Origin: an uncultured Prevotellaceae bacterium
Lineage (GTDB): Bacteria; Bacteroidota; Bacteroidia; Bacteroidales; Bacteroidaceae
Assembly (NCBI GenBank): GCA_947166305.1
Contig: CAMVDV010000008.1
Location: 1-64,000, forward strand
Direction of reading: 5' to 3'
Length of the DNA stretch: 64,000 nt
Shown: piece after piece, positions 1-8,608 of the stretch
Layout: each line of letters starts with the position of its first letter
Position numbering within the stretch: position 1 is the first letter of the stretch
Position numbers and translations under genes: made by a program
The notes under the pieces: generated by a model
Told to the model about the DNA's origin: nothing
The model's database searches: none
What the model saw: the letters and a program-made list of their open reading frames with translations, nothing else

Positions 1-1300
1 CGATGAAGCTGACGCCGTCGATGCTGACCGTGTCGCGGCTCAATCCCTTCAGGTCGAGCGAACCAAGCTCGATGCTGAAGTCCTCACTCGGCACTATTAT
101 ATAAGGTATATGTGCCTTCGGTTGCTTCTCTTCCTCAAAGATAATCTCGTTCCCCTCAACTCTGTCCAGCCTGTAATACTTCCCCTTGCTTGCATCTGGC
201 GCCGTCGGCATGACTATCGTCGCCCTCTGTCCCGCAGTGAAGGCAACAGGCTCTTCCTCGAAAGGATATGCGGCAAGCAAGTCAGCTTTTGACACTTCAA
301 AAATATCTGTATTTGCATAAATCAGAAGTTTATCATCGTACTGCTGGAAATCGTTAATCCAATCCTGCGAAGGCCCGTACATTGGATTAGTCCACGACTC
401 CCCTTCGTCTGTAGAGCACATGAGCTTCATCGTTTCTTCAAATCCAACTGCGTAAGCAATGCTACTGTTTTTATTGTCGAAGGCAACAAAGGACCAGATG
501 GTCTGATGGTTATTGTCCTCCGAAATGGACTGTACATTCCACGTCTGGCCGTTGTCTTTGGTTTTGTATATAACACACCATCCGCCAGCCATCCAGCATT
601 CAGGATGAACAGGGCTGAACGCAACGCGGGAAATACGATCGTCGGCATTCCTCTCGGGCAAGACCTCTTTCCATGTTTCCCCACTGTCATAGCTGATGTT
701 TATGACAGGACTCATTATATAAGTCTCACCACTGTTGTAAATAATTTCTGGCTGCGAAGTATGGTAGCCAATGAACTGTCCATACATGGAACCCGTCAAT
801 TGTTTCCACGTCCTGCCGAAATCAGAAGACTGGTAAATGCCTATATAATAAGAAGAGACAAGCAGTGTGTTGGAATCATTAGGGTGCTGGACGAGGCTAA
901 TCATCACGTTTGAGCCGTAAGAATGCTGCTTGAACGGTTCTGGCGTGACGTCCTCATATGTCTTTCCACCATCGTGCGACAAGAGGAGAAACTCATCGCC
1001 GACATTATGGCGCAAGGCAAGTATGTCATTTCCACTGCGAGCATAGTCTTGAAGAGGGATGTTCTCAAAGCCAGCCAACAGCCATTGACTCTCATCACTG
1101 GACAAATCCTTTGAATACAATCCTTTATTGGTACATACAAAAAGAGTATTTCCCTCAACATGCATTCTGGGATGGAAATCTTCAGCTATTTGTTTGGGCT
1201 CTTCAATGCCCAAGCCAAGAGGTTTGAACAACTGCCCATGTGATGCTATCGACATAAAAGAAGCAAGGACAAGAATTGCTAATCTGCATGGTTTGTTCAT
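1..1300 (-). CDS. Secreted BNR/beta-propeller-like protein, C-terminus beyond window
   Basis: The minus strand is open from an ATG at 1300 to the left edge, about 433 codons, so the end of the gene lies outside. The N-terminus (MNKPCRLAILVLASFMSIAS, then HGQ) is a signal peptide. The body has repeated S-x-D-x-G-x-T-W type blocks (SHDGGKTYED, SSDFGRTWKQ, SYDSGETWKE, TKDNGQTWNV, STDEGESWTN), the Asp-box signature of sialidase/BNR and sortilin-like propellers. Such folds bind or cleave glycans, or only serve as scaffolds; no catalytic residues could be assigned. An in-frame ATG at 1342 would add 14 residues; 1300 gives the cleaner signal peptide. It is divergent from a membrane regulator at 1566, which may control it. 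Confidence 0.8.
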   Translation of the reverse strand, partial: MNKPCRLAILVLASFMSIASHGQLFKPLGLGIEEPKQIAEDFHPRMHVEGNTLFVCTNKGLYSKDLSSDESQWLLAGFENIPLQDYARSGNDILALRHNVGDEFLLLSHDGGKTYEDVTPEPFKQHSYGSNVMISLVQHPNDSNTLLVSSYYIGIYQSSDFGRTWKQLTGSMYGQFIGYHTSQPEIIYNSGETYIMSPVINISYDSGETWKEVLPERNADDRISRVAFSPVHPECWMAGGWCVIYKTKDNGQTWNVQSISEDNNHQTIWSFVAFDNKNSSIAYAVGFEETMKLMCSTDEGESWTNPMYGPSQDWINDFQQYDDKLLIYANTDIFEVSKADLLAAYPFEEEPVAFTAGQRATIVMPTAPDASKGKYYRLDRVEGNEIIFEEEKQPKAHIPYIIVPSEDFSIELGSLDLKGLSRDTVSIDGVSFI

Positions 1301-1382
1301 GGTTGTTAATGCCTGGCAAATGGAAATAAGACTTTTTTTCATAGATATATTAGTTTTAATCACTTGTTTATGTTTTCCTGCC

Positions 1383-1415
1383 GCAAAGGTATGCTGTTTT
1401 ATTGGTTTTGCCAAA
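1383..1415 (-). promoter_or_regulatory. Bacteroidales-type promoter of the BNR-like gene
   Basis: On the minus strand TTTGG (1415-1411) and TACCTTTGC (1391-1383) are 19 bp apart, matching the -33 TTTG / -7 TAnnTTTG promoter known for Bacteroidota. It lies about 80 nt upstream of the start at 1300. Confidence 0.7.
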
Positions 1416-1422
1416 TAAAAGT

Positions 1423-1476
1423 ACTCCCAGGTGCTCCCAACTCGAAAAATTTTCTGTTTTGGGAGTAACTGGGAGT
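1423..1476. promoter_or_regulatory. 18-bp inverted repeat between divergent promoters, putative operator
   Basis: Arms at 1423-1440 and 1459-1476 are inverted copies with two mismatches, separated by 18 bp. Each arm carries two copies of TGGGAG (or its complement CTCCCA) exactly 10 bp apart, giving four half-sites. The left arm ends 7 bp from the -33 box of the minus promoter and the right arm 5 bp from the -33 box of the plus promoter. The placement suggests one regulator controlling both genes; the adjacent HTH protein is the obvious candidate. Confidence 0.6.
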
Positions 1477-1481
1477 GGATT

Positions 1482-1516
1482 TTCTTGCCATTAAAGGAGA
1501 AAAGACATAACTTTGC
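1482..1516 (+). promoter_or_regulatory. Promoter of the TPR/HTH regulator gene
   Basis: TTCTTG (1482-1487) and TAACTTTGC (1508-1516) lie 20 bp apart. The -7 box is exact; the -33 box is one base off TTTG. Confidence 0.55.
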
Positions 1517-1565
1517 CGAGGATTATCGGAAAAAACGTGGATTCGGGGAGATGGGAAACAACTAA

Positions 1566-3254
1566 ATGTTTGATGCAATGAAGAACCTTAGACTGTTCCT
1601 CGCAGTGCTTTGCCTGCTGTCGATGCTCTCCTGTGGGGAGACAAGGCAGGAGGAGAGGCTGCTGGAGGACATTGAACGGACGTGGCAACTGTGTGAGACT
1701 TCGCTGACGGAGGCTGGGATGCGGTGCGAAGCGATGAAGGACTCGGTGCAGGAGGCTACGGAGTATGCACGACAGAAGTACGACCTGCTGTGCATCCGCC
1801 TGCGCGACAAGTGCGACATCGTGCCGTCGTCGCCCGACTCGGCGAAGCGGACGGCGGCGTACTTCGAGGGGCGTGAGAGCGCACTCGACAGGGAGCGTGC
1901 CTACTATTATCTGGCCAGTGCGTACCGCGACCTGAGGGATTACCCCCGGGCCGTGACTTTCTTCCTGAAGGCGGCCGACGCTGCGGAGCAGGGAGGGGAG
2001 GGCGCGGACACGCTGATTTGGCAGAACTCCCTCTCGCAACTACGTCATCTCCACATGCTTATGCTCAACTATGAGGAGGAACTGAACGTGGCGAAGCAGG
2101 CCGTGGAGCTGGCGATGACCTCGTCTGAGGCACAGGCTGGAAGGAGGAAGACTGCGCCGTCGGCCGGCAACCATACAGGATACACGAGCGGAACGGACAG
2201 GGGCGGACGGAACATGGCGCGCTATCTAATGGACGTGGCTGCGGCCTACAAGCATCTGGGCGACACGCTCCAGTGCCTCCACCACTGCGACCTGGCGTAC
2301 AAGGCCATGGAGCGGGAGCAGTTTCCCGAGGGGCAGGCCGACGCAATGGCGTACATGCTGAGCATCTACTCGCAGTTCGGCCGCCAGGAGAAGGCGGGGC
2401 CGTTGCTCAGGAGGCTGTCGCTCATGGCGGAAGACCGCAGGCCGCACAACTACGAACTCTGTCTGGCCCGCTTCTTCGAGGACAGCCATCTGACGGACTC
2501 GGCAACGGCCCACTACATTATATATTATAGTAAGGCGACCGACGCGGCGGGGAGATACGAGGCAGCAGCAGGGATGCAGCGGTGCATGATGCGGCGAGGC
2601 GACTTCCGTCAGGCGGCGTTTTGGGGGCAACGCCTCTACGAGACGAACGACAGCATCGTTGCCCAGCGCACCTTCGAGCAGACGCAGCGTGCGCAGGACG
2701 TGTACCGTTACCACCGCGACGTGGAGGCCGAGCGCGACATCATGCAGCGCGGCGAGCGCATCCGCCTTTTCGCCGTCATCTCAGGCCTCGCCCTGCTGAG
2801 CATCGTGCTGGGGCTGGCGGCATTCTACTCCTTCCGCAAGAAGCGGTTCATCGAGGAGATAGTCGGCTGGAAGAAGCTTCTGGAGGAAAAAGCCCTGATA
2901 AACAAAGAGCTGACACGCATAGCCCTCATGCACAACGCGGAGGACAAGGCAGAGGCCACGGTGGAGCATTTCCACAACATCGCCGCAGGGCTGTCGAGGC
3001 CGGAGATGGCGTCGTGGAAGGAACTGACGGCGGCAATCGACACACTCTACCCGGGCTTCCTCGAGGAGATAGAGCGTCGCGAGTCGAAGCCCGTGCGCGA
3101 GCCGTTGCTCCGCACCATCTGTCTGATGAAGATCGGCTTGCGTCCGGCAGAAATCGCCAGGGTGATGGATGCGGCCATCCAGACCGTCTGGAACCGCGTG
3201 AAGCGTGCCGAGGAGCTTTGCGGCGACCTCCTTGCCTCCCCGGGAAACGCCTGA
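1566..3254 (+). CDS. Membrane-anchored TPR regulator with C-terminal HTH
   Basis: 562 residues from ATG 1566; an in-frame ATG at 1578 (MKNLRLFLAVLCLLSMLSC) begins with a cleaner lipoprotein/signal sequence and may be the true start. Residues about 25-390 are helical and TPR-like (YYYLASAYRDLRDYPRAVTFF is typical). A membrane span follows at about 398-422, then a basic and coiled linker (KKRFIEEIVGWKKLLEEK), and a C-terminal LuxR-like helix-turn-helix (RPAEIARVMDAAIQTVWNRV). The architecture implies periplasmic sensing and cytoplasmic DNA binding on one chain. Similar proteins are common in Bacteroidales; no ligand can be inferred. The inverted repeat at 1423-1476 may be its operator. Confidence 0.8.
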   Translation: MFDAMKNLRLFLAVLCLLSMLSCGETRQEERLLEDIERTWQLCETSLTEAGMRCEAMKDSVQEATEYARQKYDLLCIRLRDKCDIVPSSPDSAKRTAAYFEGRESALDRERAYYYLASAYRDLRDYPRAVTFFLKAADAAEQGGEGADTLIWQNSLSQLRHLHMLMLNYEEELNVAKQAVELAMTSSEAQAGRRKTAPSAGNHTGYTSGTDRGGRNMARYLMDVAAAYKHLGDTLQCLHHCDLAYKAMEREQFPEGQADAMAYMLSIYSQFGRQEKAGPLLRRLSLMAEDRRPHNYELCLARFFEDSHLTDSATAHYIIYYSKATDAAGRYEAAAGMQRCMMRRGDFRQAAFWGQRLYETNDSIVAQRTFEQTQRAQDVYRYHRDVEAERDIMQRGERIRLFAVISGLALLSIVLGLAAFYSFRKKRFIEEIVGWKKLLEEKALINKELTRIALMHNAEDKAEATVEHFHNIAAGLSRPEMASWKELTAAIDTLYPGFLEEIERRESKPVREPLLRTICLMKIGLRPAEIARVMDAAIQTVWNRVKRAEELCGDLLASPGNA

Positions 3255-3303
3255 CGGCATCATGCGGCGCACCCCTCTTCCGCCCGAGGTGAAGGGCATC
3301 TGC

Positions 3304-3479
3304 AGGACATCAACAGGGTTCTGCCGATAACCCTGCGCCGTTCCTTCTATAACCCAGCACCTTTCCGCCGACAACCCTATAGCGTTCCGGCAAGGACACC
3401 CGTTCATGCGGATTTATAGTCCAGTCCATGCATGGTCATTGCCCTGTTCATGCGAATTTGAAATCCGCATGTGTGGAAT
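3304..3479. repeat. 22-bp-register array, eight units
   Basis: Starting at 3304 the sequence can be cut every 22 bp. Units at 3326, 3348, 3370 and 3392 share A-x-CCC near the left and GTTC/TTCC near the middle; units at 3392, 3414, 3436 and 3458 share CATGCG-like text at the right. Successive units drift into each other. No ORF of merit lies here. Confidence 0.6.
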
Positions 3480-3537
3480 ATAGGGATTTGAAATCCCGAC
3501 ATGATATGTTTGGCGCATTACAAATGCTTATATTCAA

Positions 3538-3564
3538 TTCCGTCGGATTGCAAATCCGACGGAA
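3538..3564. repeat. Perfect 12-bp hairpin with 3-nt loop
   Basis: TTCCGTCGGATT (3538-3549) and its exact complement (3553-3564) flank GCA. A related smaller palindrome, GGGATTTGAAATCCC, lies at 3483-3497. Both centre on a GGATT-N-AATCC core with different flanks. They are not followed by a T-run, so a terminator role is unlikely. Confidence 0.7.
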
Positions 3565-3568
3565 CGGC

Positions 3569-3697
3569 AACCCTTTCCGTGATTTCTGCAATTTCCGTGT
3601 GACAAGACAAAAACCCTTTCCGTGATTTCTGTGATTTCTGTGTGACAAGACAAAAACCCCTTCCGTGGTTTCCGCGATTCCTGTGCAACAGGACAAA
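3569..3697. repeat. 43-bp tandem repeat, three copies
   Basis: Copies at 3569-3611, 3612-3654 and 3655-3697 abut exactly. The first two differ at few positions, the third at more. Each contains smaller internal repeats (GTGATTTCTGTGATTTCTGTG), so units of different size are nested. Confidence 0.85.
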
Positions 3698-3729
3698 AAA
3701 AAGTCCCTTTCCTTGTGGGGAAAGGGACT
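3695..3729 (-). terminator. Rho-independent terminator of gapA
   Basis: AGTCCCTTTCC (3702-3712) and GGAAAGGGACT (3719-3729) form an 11-bp perfect stem with a 6-nt loop. Read on the minus strand it is followed by eight T residues, 28 nt after the gapA stop codon. Confidence 0.9.
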
Positions 3730-3756
3730 GGCGGGACTTGCCCGGATGTAGTCTGA

Positions 3757-4785
3757 TTAGAGCTCAGCGAAGTACTTGATGGTGCGAACCATCTGGCTGG
3801 TGTACGAGTTCTCATTGTCGTACCAAGCCACAACCTGTACGAGGCTGTTGCCGTCGCCCATCTTGCTGACCATCGTCTGGTTGGCATCGAAGAGACTGCC
3901 AAACCTCATGCCGATGACATCGCTGCTGACGAGCTTCTCCTCGGTGTAGCCGAAGCTCTCGTTTGCAGCAGCCTTCATGGCAGCATTGATGCCCTCAACG
4001 GTGACTTCGCCCTTCACGACAGCGTGCAGGATGGTGGTAGAGCCCGTAGGTGTGGGCACGCGCTGTGCAGCACCAATGAGCTTGCCGTTGAGTTCGGGAA
4101 TGACGAGGCCGATAGCCTTGGCAGCACCGGTAGAGTTGGGCACGATGTTCTGAGCACCGGCACGGGCGCGCTGCACGTCACCCTTGCGCTGAGGACCGTC
4201 GAGAATCATCTGGTCGCCAGTGTAAGCGTGTACGGTTGTCATGATACCGCTCTGGATGGGAGCGAAATCGTTCAGGGCCTTCGTCATGGGAGCCAGGCAG
4301 TTTGTGGTGCAGCTGGCAGCGCTGATGACGGTGTCGGCAGGAGTGAGCGTCTTGTGGTTCACGTTGAAGACGATGGTGGGGAGGTCGTTGCCGGCAGGAG
4401 CGGAGATGACAACCTTCTTGGCACCAGCCTGGATGTGGGCAGAAGCCTTCTCCTTGCTTGTATAGAAGCCAGTGCACTCCAGCACTACGTCAACGCCAAT
4501 CTTGCCCCAAGGCAGCTCAGCAGCGTTGGGCACGGCATAGATGGTGATCTCCTTGCCATCGACGATGATGGAATTGTCTGTAGCCTCCACGGTGTGCTTG
4601 TTCTCGCCAATCTTGCCGCAGAAACCGCCCTGAGCGGTATCGTACTTGAGCAGGTGAGCCAGCATCTTGGGGCTGGTGAGGTCATTGATTGCTACTACTT
4701 CATAACCTTCGGCCTCGAACATCTGACGGAAAGCGAGGCGACCGATACGGCCAAAGCCGTTGATTGCAACTTTTACGTTTGCCAT
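3757..4785 (-). CDS. gapA: Glyceraldehyde-3-phosphate dehydrogenase
   Basis: 342 residues, full length. It oxidises and phosphorylates glyceraldehyde-3-phosphate to 1,3-bisphosphoglycerate in glycolysis. The N-terminus has the NAD-binding loop INGFGRIGR (9-17). The active-site segment SAASCTTNC places the catalytic Cys at 159, and His186 (TTVHAYTG) is its partner. The C-terminal WYDNE(N/W)S(Y) motif ([13 protein letters not shown]) is present. It is a single-gene unit with its own terminator; no pgk or tpi lies nearby. Confidence 0.97.
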   Translation of the reverse strand: MANVKVAINGFGRIGRLAFRQMFEAEGYEVVAINDLTSPKMLAHLLKYDTAQGGFCGKIGENKHTVEATDNSIIVDGKEITIYAVPNAAELPWGKIGVDVVLECTGFYTSKEKASAHIQAGAKKVVISAPAGNDLPTIVFNVNHKTLTPADTVISAASCTTNCLAPMTKALNDFAPIQSGIMTTVHAYTGDQMILDGPQRKGDVQRARAGAQNIVPNSTGAAKAIGLVIPELNGKLIGAAQRVPTPTGSTTILHAVVKGEVTVEGINAAMKAAANESFGYTEEKLVSSDVIGMRFGSLFDANQTMVSKMGDGNSLVQVVAWYDNENSYTSQMVRTIKYFAEL

Positions 4786-4982
4786 TTCTTGAAATGATTA
4801 AATAATGTTTATAATAAAGTTTGAACTGTTTTTTACTGTCTGTTTCTCTCTGTATCGGGCGAAAAGGGAATTACCCGCAATTGCAGTAGTGCGACGACTT
4901 GCAAGCCATGACAATTAGCGTCAAAAGCAGGCTGATTGATACAAAAACAATCTTTTTTTTCACTTTTTCTTCCTTTTGCGCT

Positions 4983-4991
4983 GCAAAATTA
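4983..4991 (-). promoter_or_regulatory. gapA: Possible -7 box for gapA
   Basis: TAATTTTGC on the minus strand fits TAnnTTTG. No convincing -33 TTTG lies 19-21 bp upstream, and the leader to the start at 4785 would be about 190 nt. The 4800-5090 stretch otherwise shows only AT-rich sequence. Confidence 0.35.
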
Positions 4992-5085
4992 CAAAATTCT
5001 TTTTAATTTCGCACTCGAAAGGACTATAAAAAACGTTAACAGTTCCAATTTGCAAAATCAGAATTCCAATTTACAGACAAAAGAA

Positions 5086-5197
5086 ACCCTCAAAACCCCA
5101 TAACCTTACAACCTTATAACCTCAAAACCTCATAACCTTTAACCTCAAAACCTCATAACCTTTAACCTCAAAACTTTTTAACCCTTTAACCTTATAA
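5086..5197. repeat. 23-bp and shorter AT-rich tandem repeats before mscL
   Basis: Two exact copies of a 23-bp unit (5118-5140, 5141-5163) begin AACCTCAAAACCTCAT and are followed by a partial third copy. Flanking text is made of the same short words (AACCTTA, AACCTCA). The block ends 11 bp before the mscL ATG, so it probably forms the transcribed leader. Confidence 0.8.
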
Positions 5198-5208
5198 AAT
5201 TATCGCTT

Positions 5209-5604
5209 ATGTCATTTATTCAAGATTTCAAAGCTTTCGCGCTTAAAGGTAATGTGATGGACATGGCAGTCGGTGTCATCATCGGCGGAGCCTTCGGCAA
5301 AATCGTAAGCAGTCTGGTGGACGACGTGCTGATGCCCCTCATCGGCATGGCCACGGGCAACATCGACTTCACCAACCTTTCCTTCCAGATAGGCGAAGGC
5401 GAAGGAGCCGCAGTGCTCAAGTACGGCGCATTCATCCAGAACGTGGTGGACTTCCTCATCATCGCCCTCTGCATCTTTTTCATGGTGAAGGGCATCGCAG
5501 CCATCACACGCAAGAAGGAAGAAGAGGCAGCCGCTGCCCCGGCTCCCGAACCAAGCGCCGAGGAGAAGCTCCTCACTGAGATTCGCGACCTGCTCAAGAA
5601 GTAA
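5209..5604 (+). CDS. mscL: Large-conductance mechanosensitive channel
   Basis: 131 residues, the usual MscL length. The N-terminal amphipathic helix and TM1 ([20 protein letters not shown]) are clear, followed by the periplasmic loop and TM2 (about 75-97, [19 protein letters not shown]). The tail is charged and alanine/proline-rich ([17 protein letters not shown]) before the conserved C-terminal helix [11 protein letters not shown]. The pentameric inner-membrane channel releases solutes during hypo-osmotic shock. Confidence 0.97.
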   Translation: MSFIQDFKAFALKGNVMDMAVGVIIGGAFGKIVSSLVDDVLMPLIGMATGNIDFTNLSFQIGEGEGAAVLKYGAFIQNVVDFLIIALCIFFMVKGIAAITRKKEEEAAAAPAPEPSAEEKLLTEIRDLLKK

Positions 5605-5770
5605 ACGTAACGTCGATTCATGCTTCACTGTTCATAGTTGAAGCCTCGGACGTGGTCTCCCGGAGGGGATGCGGCTCTGCCTCCGCCTCTGGGAAACCTC
5701 TGAAACAGACAAGGAAAGAAAGAGAAGGGACGGAGCGACGAAGCTGTTCCTGTCCGTCGCGTCAGAACTC

Positions 5771-5858
5771 AGCGTGCTGCGTTGGCAATCCCCGCGTGCG
5801 GAGATGACAATCGTCGCGTGCTGTGTTTGCAATCGCCGCGTGCGGAGTTTACGCAGGA
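5771..5858. repeat. 22-bp-register array of GCGTGC units, four copies
   Basis: GCGTGC begins at 5772, 5794, 5816 and 5838, exactly 22 bp apart. The second half of each unit varies (GTTGGCAATC, GAGATGACAATC, TGTGTTTGCAATC). The rest of 5605-5935 shows no gene and no terminator that I could support. Confidence 0.75.
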
Positions 5859-5936
5859 GACAGGGCGGGACTTTCGGAAGGGACTCCCGAAGCTTAAATC
5901 CACCGTTATTCCTTCGCCGAAACCTTGGGCTTCGCC

Positions 5937-5981
5937 TATGAATTGTGAACTATGAATCATGAACCATGAATTATGAATTAT
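5937..5981. repeat. Short tandem leader repeat before the GH76 gene
   Basis: Variants of TATGAAT/TGTGAAC/CATGAAC recur every 8-9 bp up to 20 bp before the start codon at 6001. Confidence 0.7.
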
Positions 5982-6000
5982 CCAAAACTAAGGTAAAAAG

Positions 6001-7557
6001 ATGTACAAAAGACTTGCCATCCTGCTGCTGCTGACGTTCACAGCCTTCGACACATTTGCCCAGTCCACAGCCGTCAAGCAACTCTACCGCACCATCAAGG
6101 ACACCTACGAGACGAAAGCCGACTCCACGACCAACGCTTTCATCGAGTCCTTCATGATAAAGGACAAGGGATACTTCAACGTCAGCTACCAGCACTACGC
6201 CTTCAATGCCTACTGGACACAGGCTCATGCCATCGACGTCGTCATCTACAACTACGAACGGCACAAGAACATCGACCGAGTGCTGGCCAACAAGTACCTC
6301 AACTACATCAAGCTCTGGTACAAGAACAAAGCCAACAACTACGCAGGCGCGGCTGCCAAGAGCACAACCTCGCCCAGCACCTCGAGCGACTACAAGATGT
6401 TCGAGAACCCATACACCGACGATATGTGCTGGATAACACTCACCCTCCTGCACATCGGCGAGGCAACAGGCACGGCAGCCTACTCCATCGTGGCAAGGCA
6501 AGTGTTCGACAACTACATCATCAAGCGCGCCACAGAGGACGAAGCGACGGGAGGACTCTGGCTACCCTGGAACACAGACGCAGGCAGCGGACCGAATGCC
6601 TGCACGCAGTCGCCCGCTACGCTCATCGCAGCAAAGCTCTACAAGAAGTACGGCACGCCAAAGTATCTGGAGTATGCCAAGAAGCTCTATACCTACGCCA
6701 ACAAGAAGATGTATAAGAGCGACGGCCGCATCGAGGACCCGCCACTGACCTACACGCAGGGAACCTTCGGCGAAGCCTGCCGACTGCTCTACCACATCAC
6801 CGACGAGTCCGCAGCCATCAAGAACAAATACAAGACGCAGGCCTACACCGTCCTCAACTATGCCTTCACAAGCGGACGCTGCACCAACGGCAGCAACATC
6901 CTGCGCGACGAAGGCTCCAGCGGCGACCAAAGCATCTTCAAGGCCATACTCATCCCCTATGCCGTCAACTATGTGCTCGACGAAGACATGATTGCCACCA
7001 ACCGCGTCAACCTCTCCAAACTCATCCTGAAGAACACACAGATGCTCTGGCGGCAGCTCGACTTCTCGCGCTATCCCCTTCTCTTCTACAACTTCGGCTG
7101 GACGTCGCCCTGGACTGGCTCTGACAACGACGCCTCGATGGGAGCAGCCTGCAGCGGCGCATCGCTCATAGAGAACACCGCACGCATGTACCGCGCCATC
7201 ACCGACCGCTACGAGCTCGGCACGCTCCTCACGGAATGCAACAAGTTTGCTGCCGTGCCCGAGAACGCAGAAGCCGCAGCACAACCCGACTTCGTCTCCG
7301 CCATGCAGAAAGCCGGCGAGATACTCGACGACCCGTCGTCCTTCAACACCTATCAGTTCCAGACAGCCATCGAGGACCTCCAGGAAGCATATCAGGCAGC
7401 ACAGGACTTCGCCTCAGGCATCGCTTCAATTCAGAACTCAAAGCTCAAGCCACAGGATGAAGATGCTGCCTATAGTCTCACAGGACAGAGAGTCGCAAAC
7501 AAAACCCTGTCTCGCGGTATATATATAATAGGTGGGCGAAAAGTCATGGTAAAGTAA
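6001..7557 (+). CDS. Secreted GH76-family glycosidase (endo-alpha-mannanase-like)
   Basis: 518 residues with a signal peptide ending near FDTFAQ (21). The (alpha/alpha)6-barrel family GH76 cleaves alpha-1,6-mannan backbones of fungal cell walls and uses two adjacent aspartates; here they are Asp140-Asp141 in ENPYTDDMCW. The second family landmark TYTQGTFGEACRLLY is also present. The C-terminus (YSLTGQRVANKTLSRGIYII, then GGRKVMVK) matches the tail motif on other exported proteins in this window and probably directs export or surface attachment. No susCD pair is adjacent, so it is not part of a classical polysaccharide utilisation locus here. Confidence 0.82.
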   Translation: MYKRLAILLLLTFTAFDTFAQSTAVKQLYRTIKDTYETKADSTTNAFIESFMIKDKGYFNVSYQHYAFNAYWTQAHAIDVVIYNYERHKNIDRVLANKYLNYIKLWYKNKANNYAGAAAKSTTSPSTSSDYKMFENPYTDDMCWITLTLLHIGEATGTAAYSIVARQVFDNYIIKRATEDEATGGLWLPWNTDAGSGPNACTQSPATLIAAKLYKKYGTPKYLEYAKKLYTYANKKMYKSDGRIEDPPLTYTQGTFGEACRLLYHITDESAAIKNKYKTQAYTVLNYAFTSGRCTNGSNILRDEGSSGDQSIFKAILIPYAVNYVLDEDMIATNRVNLSKLILKNTQMLWRQLDFSRYPLLFYNFGWTSPWTGSDNDASMGAACSGASLIENTARMYRAITDRYELGTLLTECNKFAAVPENAEAAAQPDFVSAMQKAGEILDDPSSFNTYQFQTAIEDLQEAYQAAQDFASGIASIQNSKLKPQDEDAAYSLTGQRVANKTLSRGIYIIGGRKVMVK

Positions 7558-7640
7558 GCAAAAAGTGAAGGGCGAAAGAAAAAATAGGCAATAAACCAAA
7601 TTTTTTTCGCTTTTCACTTTTCTCTTTTCACTTTTTGTTG

Positions 7641-7649
7641 TATCTTTGC
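7641..7649 (+). promoter_or_regulatory. -7 box upstream of tRNA-Cys
   Basis: TATCTTTGC fits TAnnTTTG. The -33 region is only T-rich. It would give a leader of about 65 nt before the tRNA. Confidence 0.5.
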
Positions 7650-7680
7650 ACCGCAATTCGACAAAGGACAAACAGCTATA

Positions 7681-7717
7681 GTAAAATAGTAAATTGTAAA
7701 TTGTAAAATTGTAAATA
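7681..7717. repeat. GTAAATT microsatellite before tRNA-Cys
   Basis: Five variants of GTAAATT/GTAAAATT repeat every 7-10 bp and end 5 bp before the tRNA. A near relative (GTAAATC) precedes genes at 27963, 43074 and 43842. Confidence 0.75.
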
Positions 7718-7722
7718 ACCTT

Positions 7723-7794
7723 GGTGCCTTGGATGAGTGGCTTAGTCAACGGTCTGCAAAACCGTCTACAGCAGTTCGAATCTGCTAGGCACCT
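7723..7794 (+). tRNA. tRNA-Cys (GCA)
   Basis: The acceptor arms GGTGCCT (7723-7729) and AGGCACC (7787-7793) pair fully. The anticodon loop CTGCAAA gives anticodon GCA. The T arm is AGCAG-TTCGAAT-CTGCT. The overall layout matches bacterial tRNA-Cys; CCA is not encoded (CTCA follows). Confidence 0.95.
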
Positions 7795-7805
7795 CAGGGA
7801 AAAGC

Positions 7806-7846
7806 AGGAGGATGCGTCAGACAAACTGATGCATCCTCCTTTTTTA
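7806..7846 (+). terminator. Terminator after tRNA-Cys
   Basis: A 15-bp stem (7806-7820 with 7826-7840, one G-T pair) and 5-nt loop are followed by TTTTTT. Confidence 0.9.
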
Positions 7847-7865
7847 TTCATAATGCCCTGCGCCC

Positions 7866-7928
7866 CAATGGTCAATGGTCAATGGTCAATGATCAATGGT
7901 CAACGGTCAATGGTCAATGATCAATGGA
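7866..7928. repeat. 7-bp tandem repeat CAATGGT, nine units
   Basis: Units start at 7866 and every 7 bp to 7922; variants are CAATGAT and CAACGGT. The same heptamer, or its complement, recurs at 15701, 18042, 18095 and 39718. Confidence 0.9.
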
Positions 7929-8382
7929 TTACTCCCTCAAAATCTCAGGCAAACAGATGCCTGCCCTTCTGACGTTGCAGTCTTCTGGTGCCCAAAGGCC
8001 AATCGTCACCTCTTGCGGCTCGCTCAAGGTGAAGCGGACACACCACCCGTCCATCAAAGACAGGGCATCCTGTGAATGCTTCCGTGCCCTTTACAACAAA
8101 CCGAACATTCGTTTCGTAGCCCTTTGCGTTCTGTGCAAAGAAACAAGCTCCGACCTTGTACGAGCCTGGTTGAAGAAGTATCTTCTGCCCAATCAGGAGG
8201 CCCGGCTTGGCAGGTTCATTGCTGAAGTATTCCAGATAAATGTCCGAATCGCCGAAGCCTCGCCCTACATCGCTCCTGTGAACCAAGTGGCAGCGACTCG
8301 TGTCCTGCTCCGTCTCCCACCCATCGGGCAAAGGCGACTCATGGCCCTTCCAGGCATCCTCGATGTTGTGAGTCTTCAGGGA
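7929..8382 (-). pseudogene. Decayed C-terminal fragment of a secreted protein
   Basis: One minus-strand frame reads as plausible protein from 8382 (SLKTHNIEDAWKGHESPLPD, later IYLEYFSNEPAKPG, LLIGQKILLQPGSYKVGACF). Near 8080-8030 sense continues in another frame (DGWCVRFTLSEPQEVTIGLW ... RRAGICLPEILRE, stop at 7929). No start codon and no promoter are present, and the upstream end runs into a stop. This fits a beta-sandwich-type protein remnant with a frameshift and lost N-terminus. A sequencing error at the frameshift cannot be excluded, but the missing N-terminus still argues for decay. Confidence 0.5.
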
Positions 8383-8475
8383 TTATTTCCTGCCATTTTT
8401 GGGGCATTGAGACTATATTTGTCTAACATACGGCAAAAAACTTTGTGAAATTCGTCTGCATAAAGAAAATTTCTG

Positions 8476-8483
8476 TAACTTTG
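8476..8483 (+). promoter_or_regulatory. Possible -7 box for the LRR/kinase operon
   Basis: TAACTTTG fits TAnnTTTG; the only upstream TTTG (8442-8445) is 30 bp away, too far for the usual spacing. Confidence 0.35.
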
Positions 8484-8608
8484 TCTTCGGTGAGCAAAGC
8501 GATTATTGTTTGTACTACTTTGTAATTGAGCACTATAAAGGAACAACTATTTTCGCTAATCACCAAATTTTCAGACAATTAAGCATCATCGAACTCACGT
8601 AAAATAAC

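Noticed and set aside
5605..5960. Small open frames between mscL and the GH76 gene
   Set aside because: They consist mostly of the GCGTGC array and lack promoters and family resemblance.
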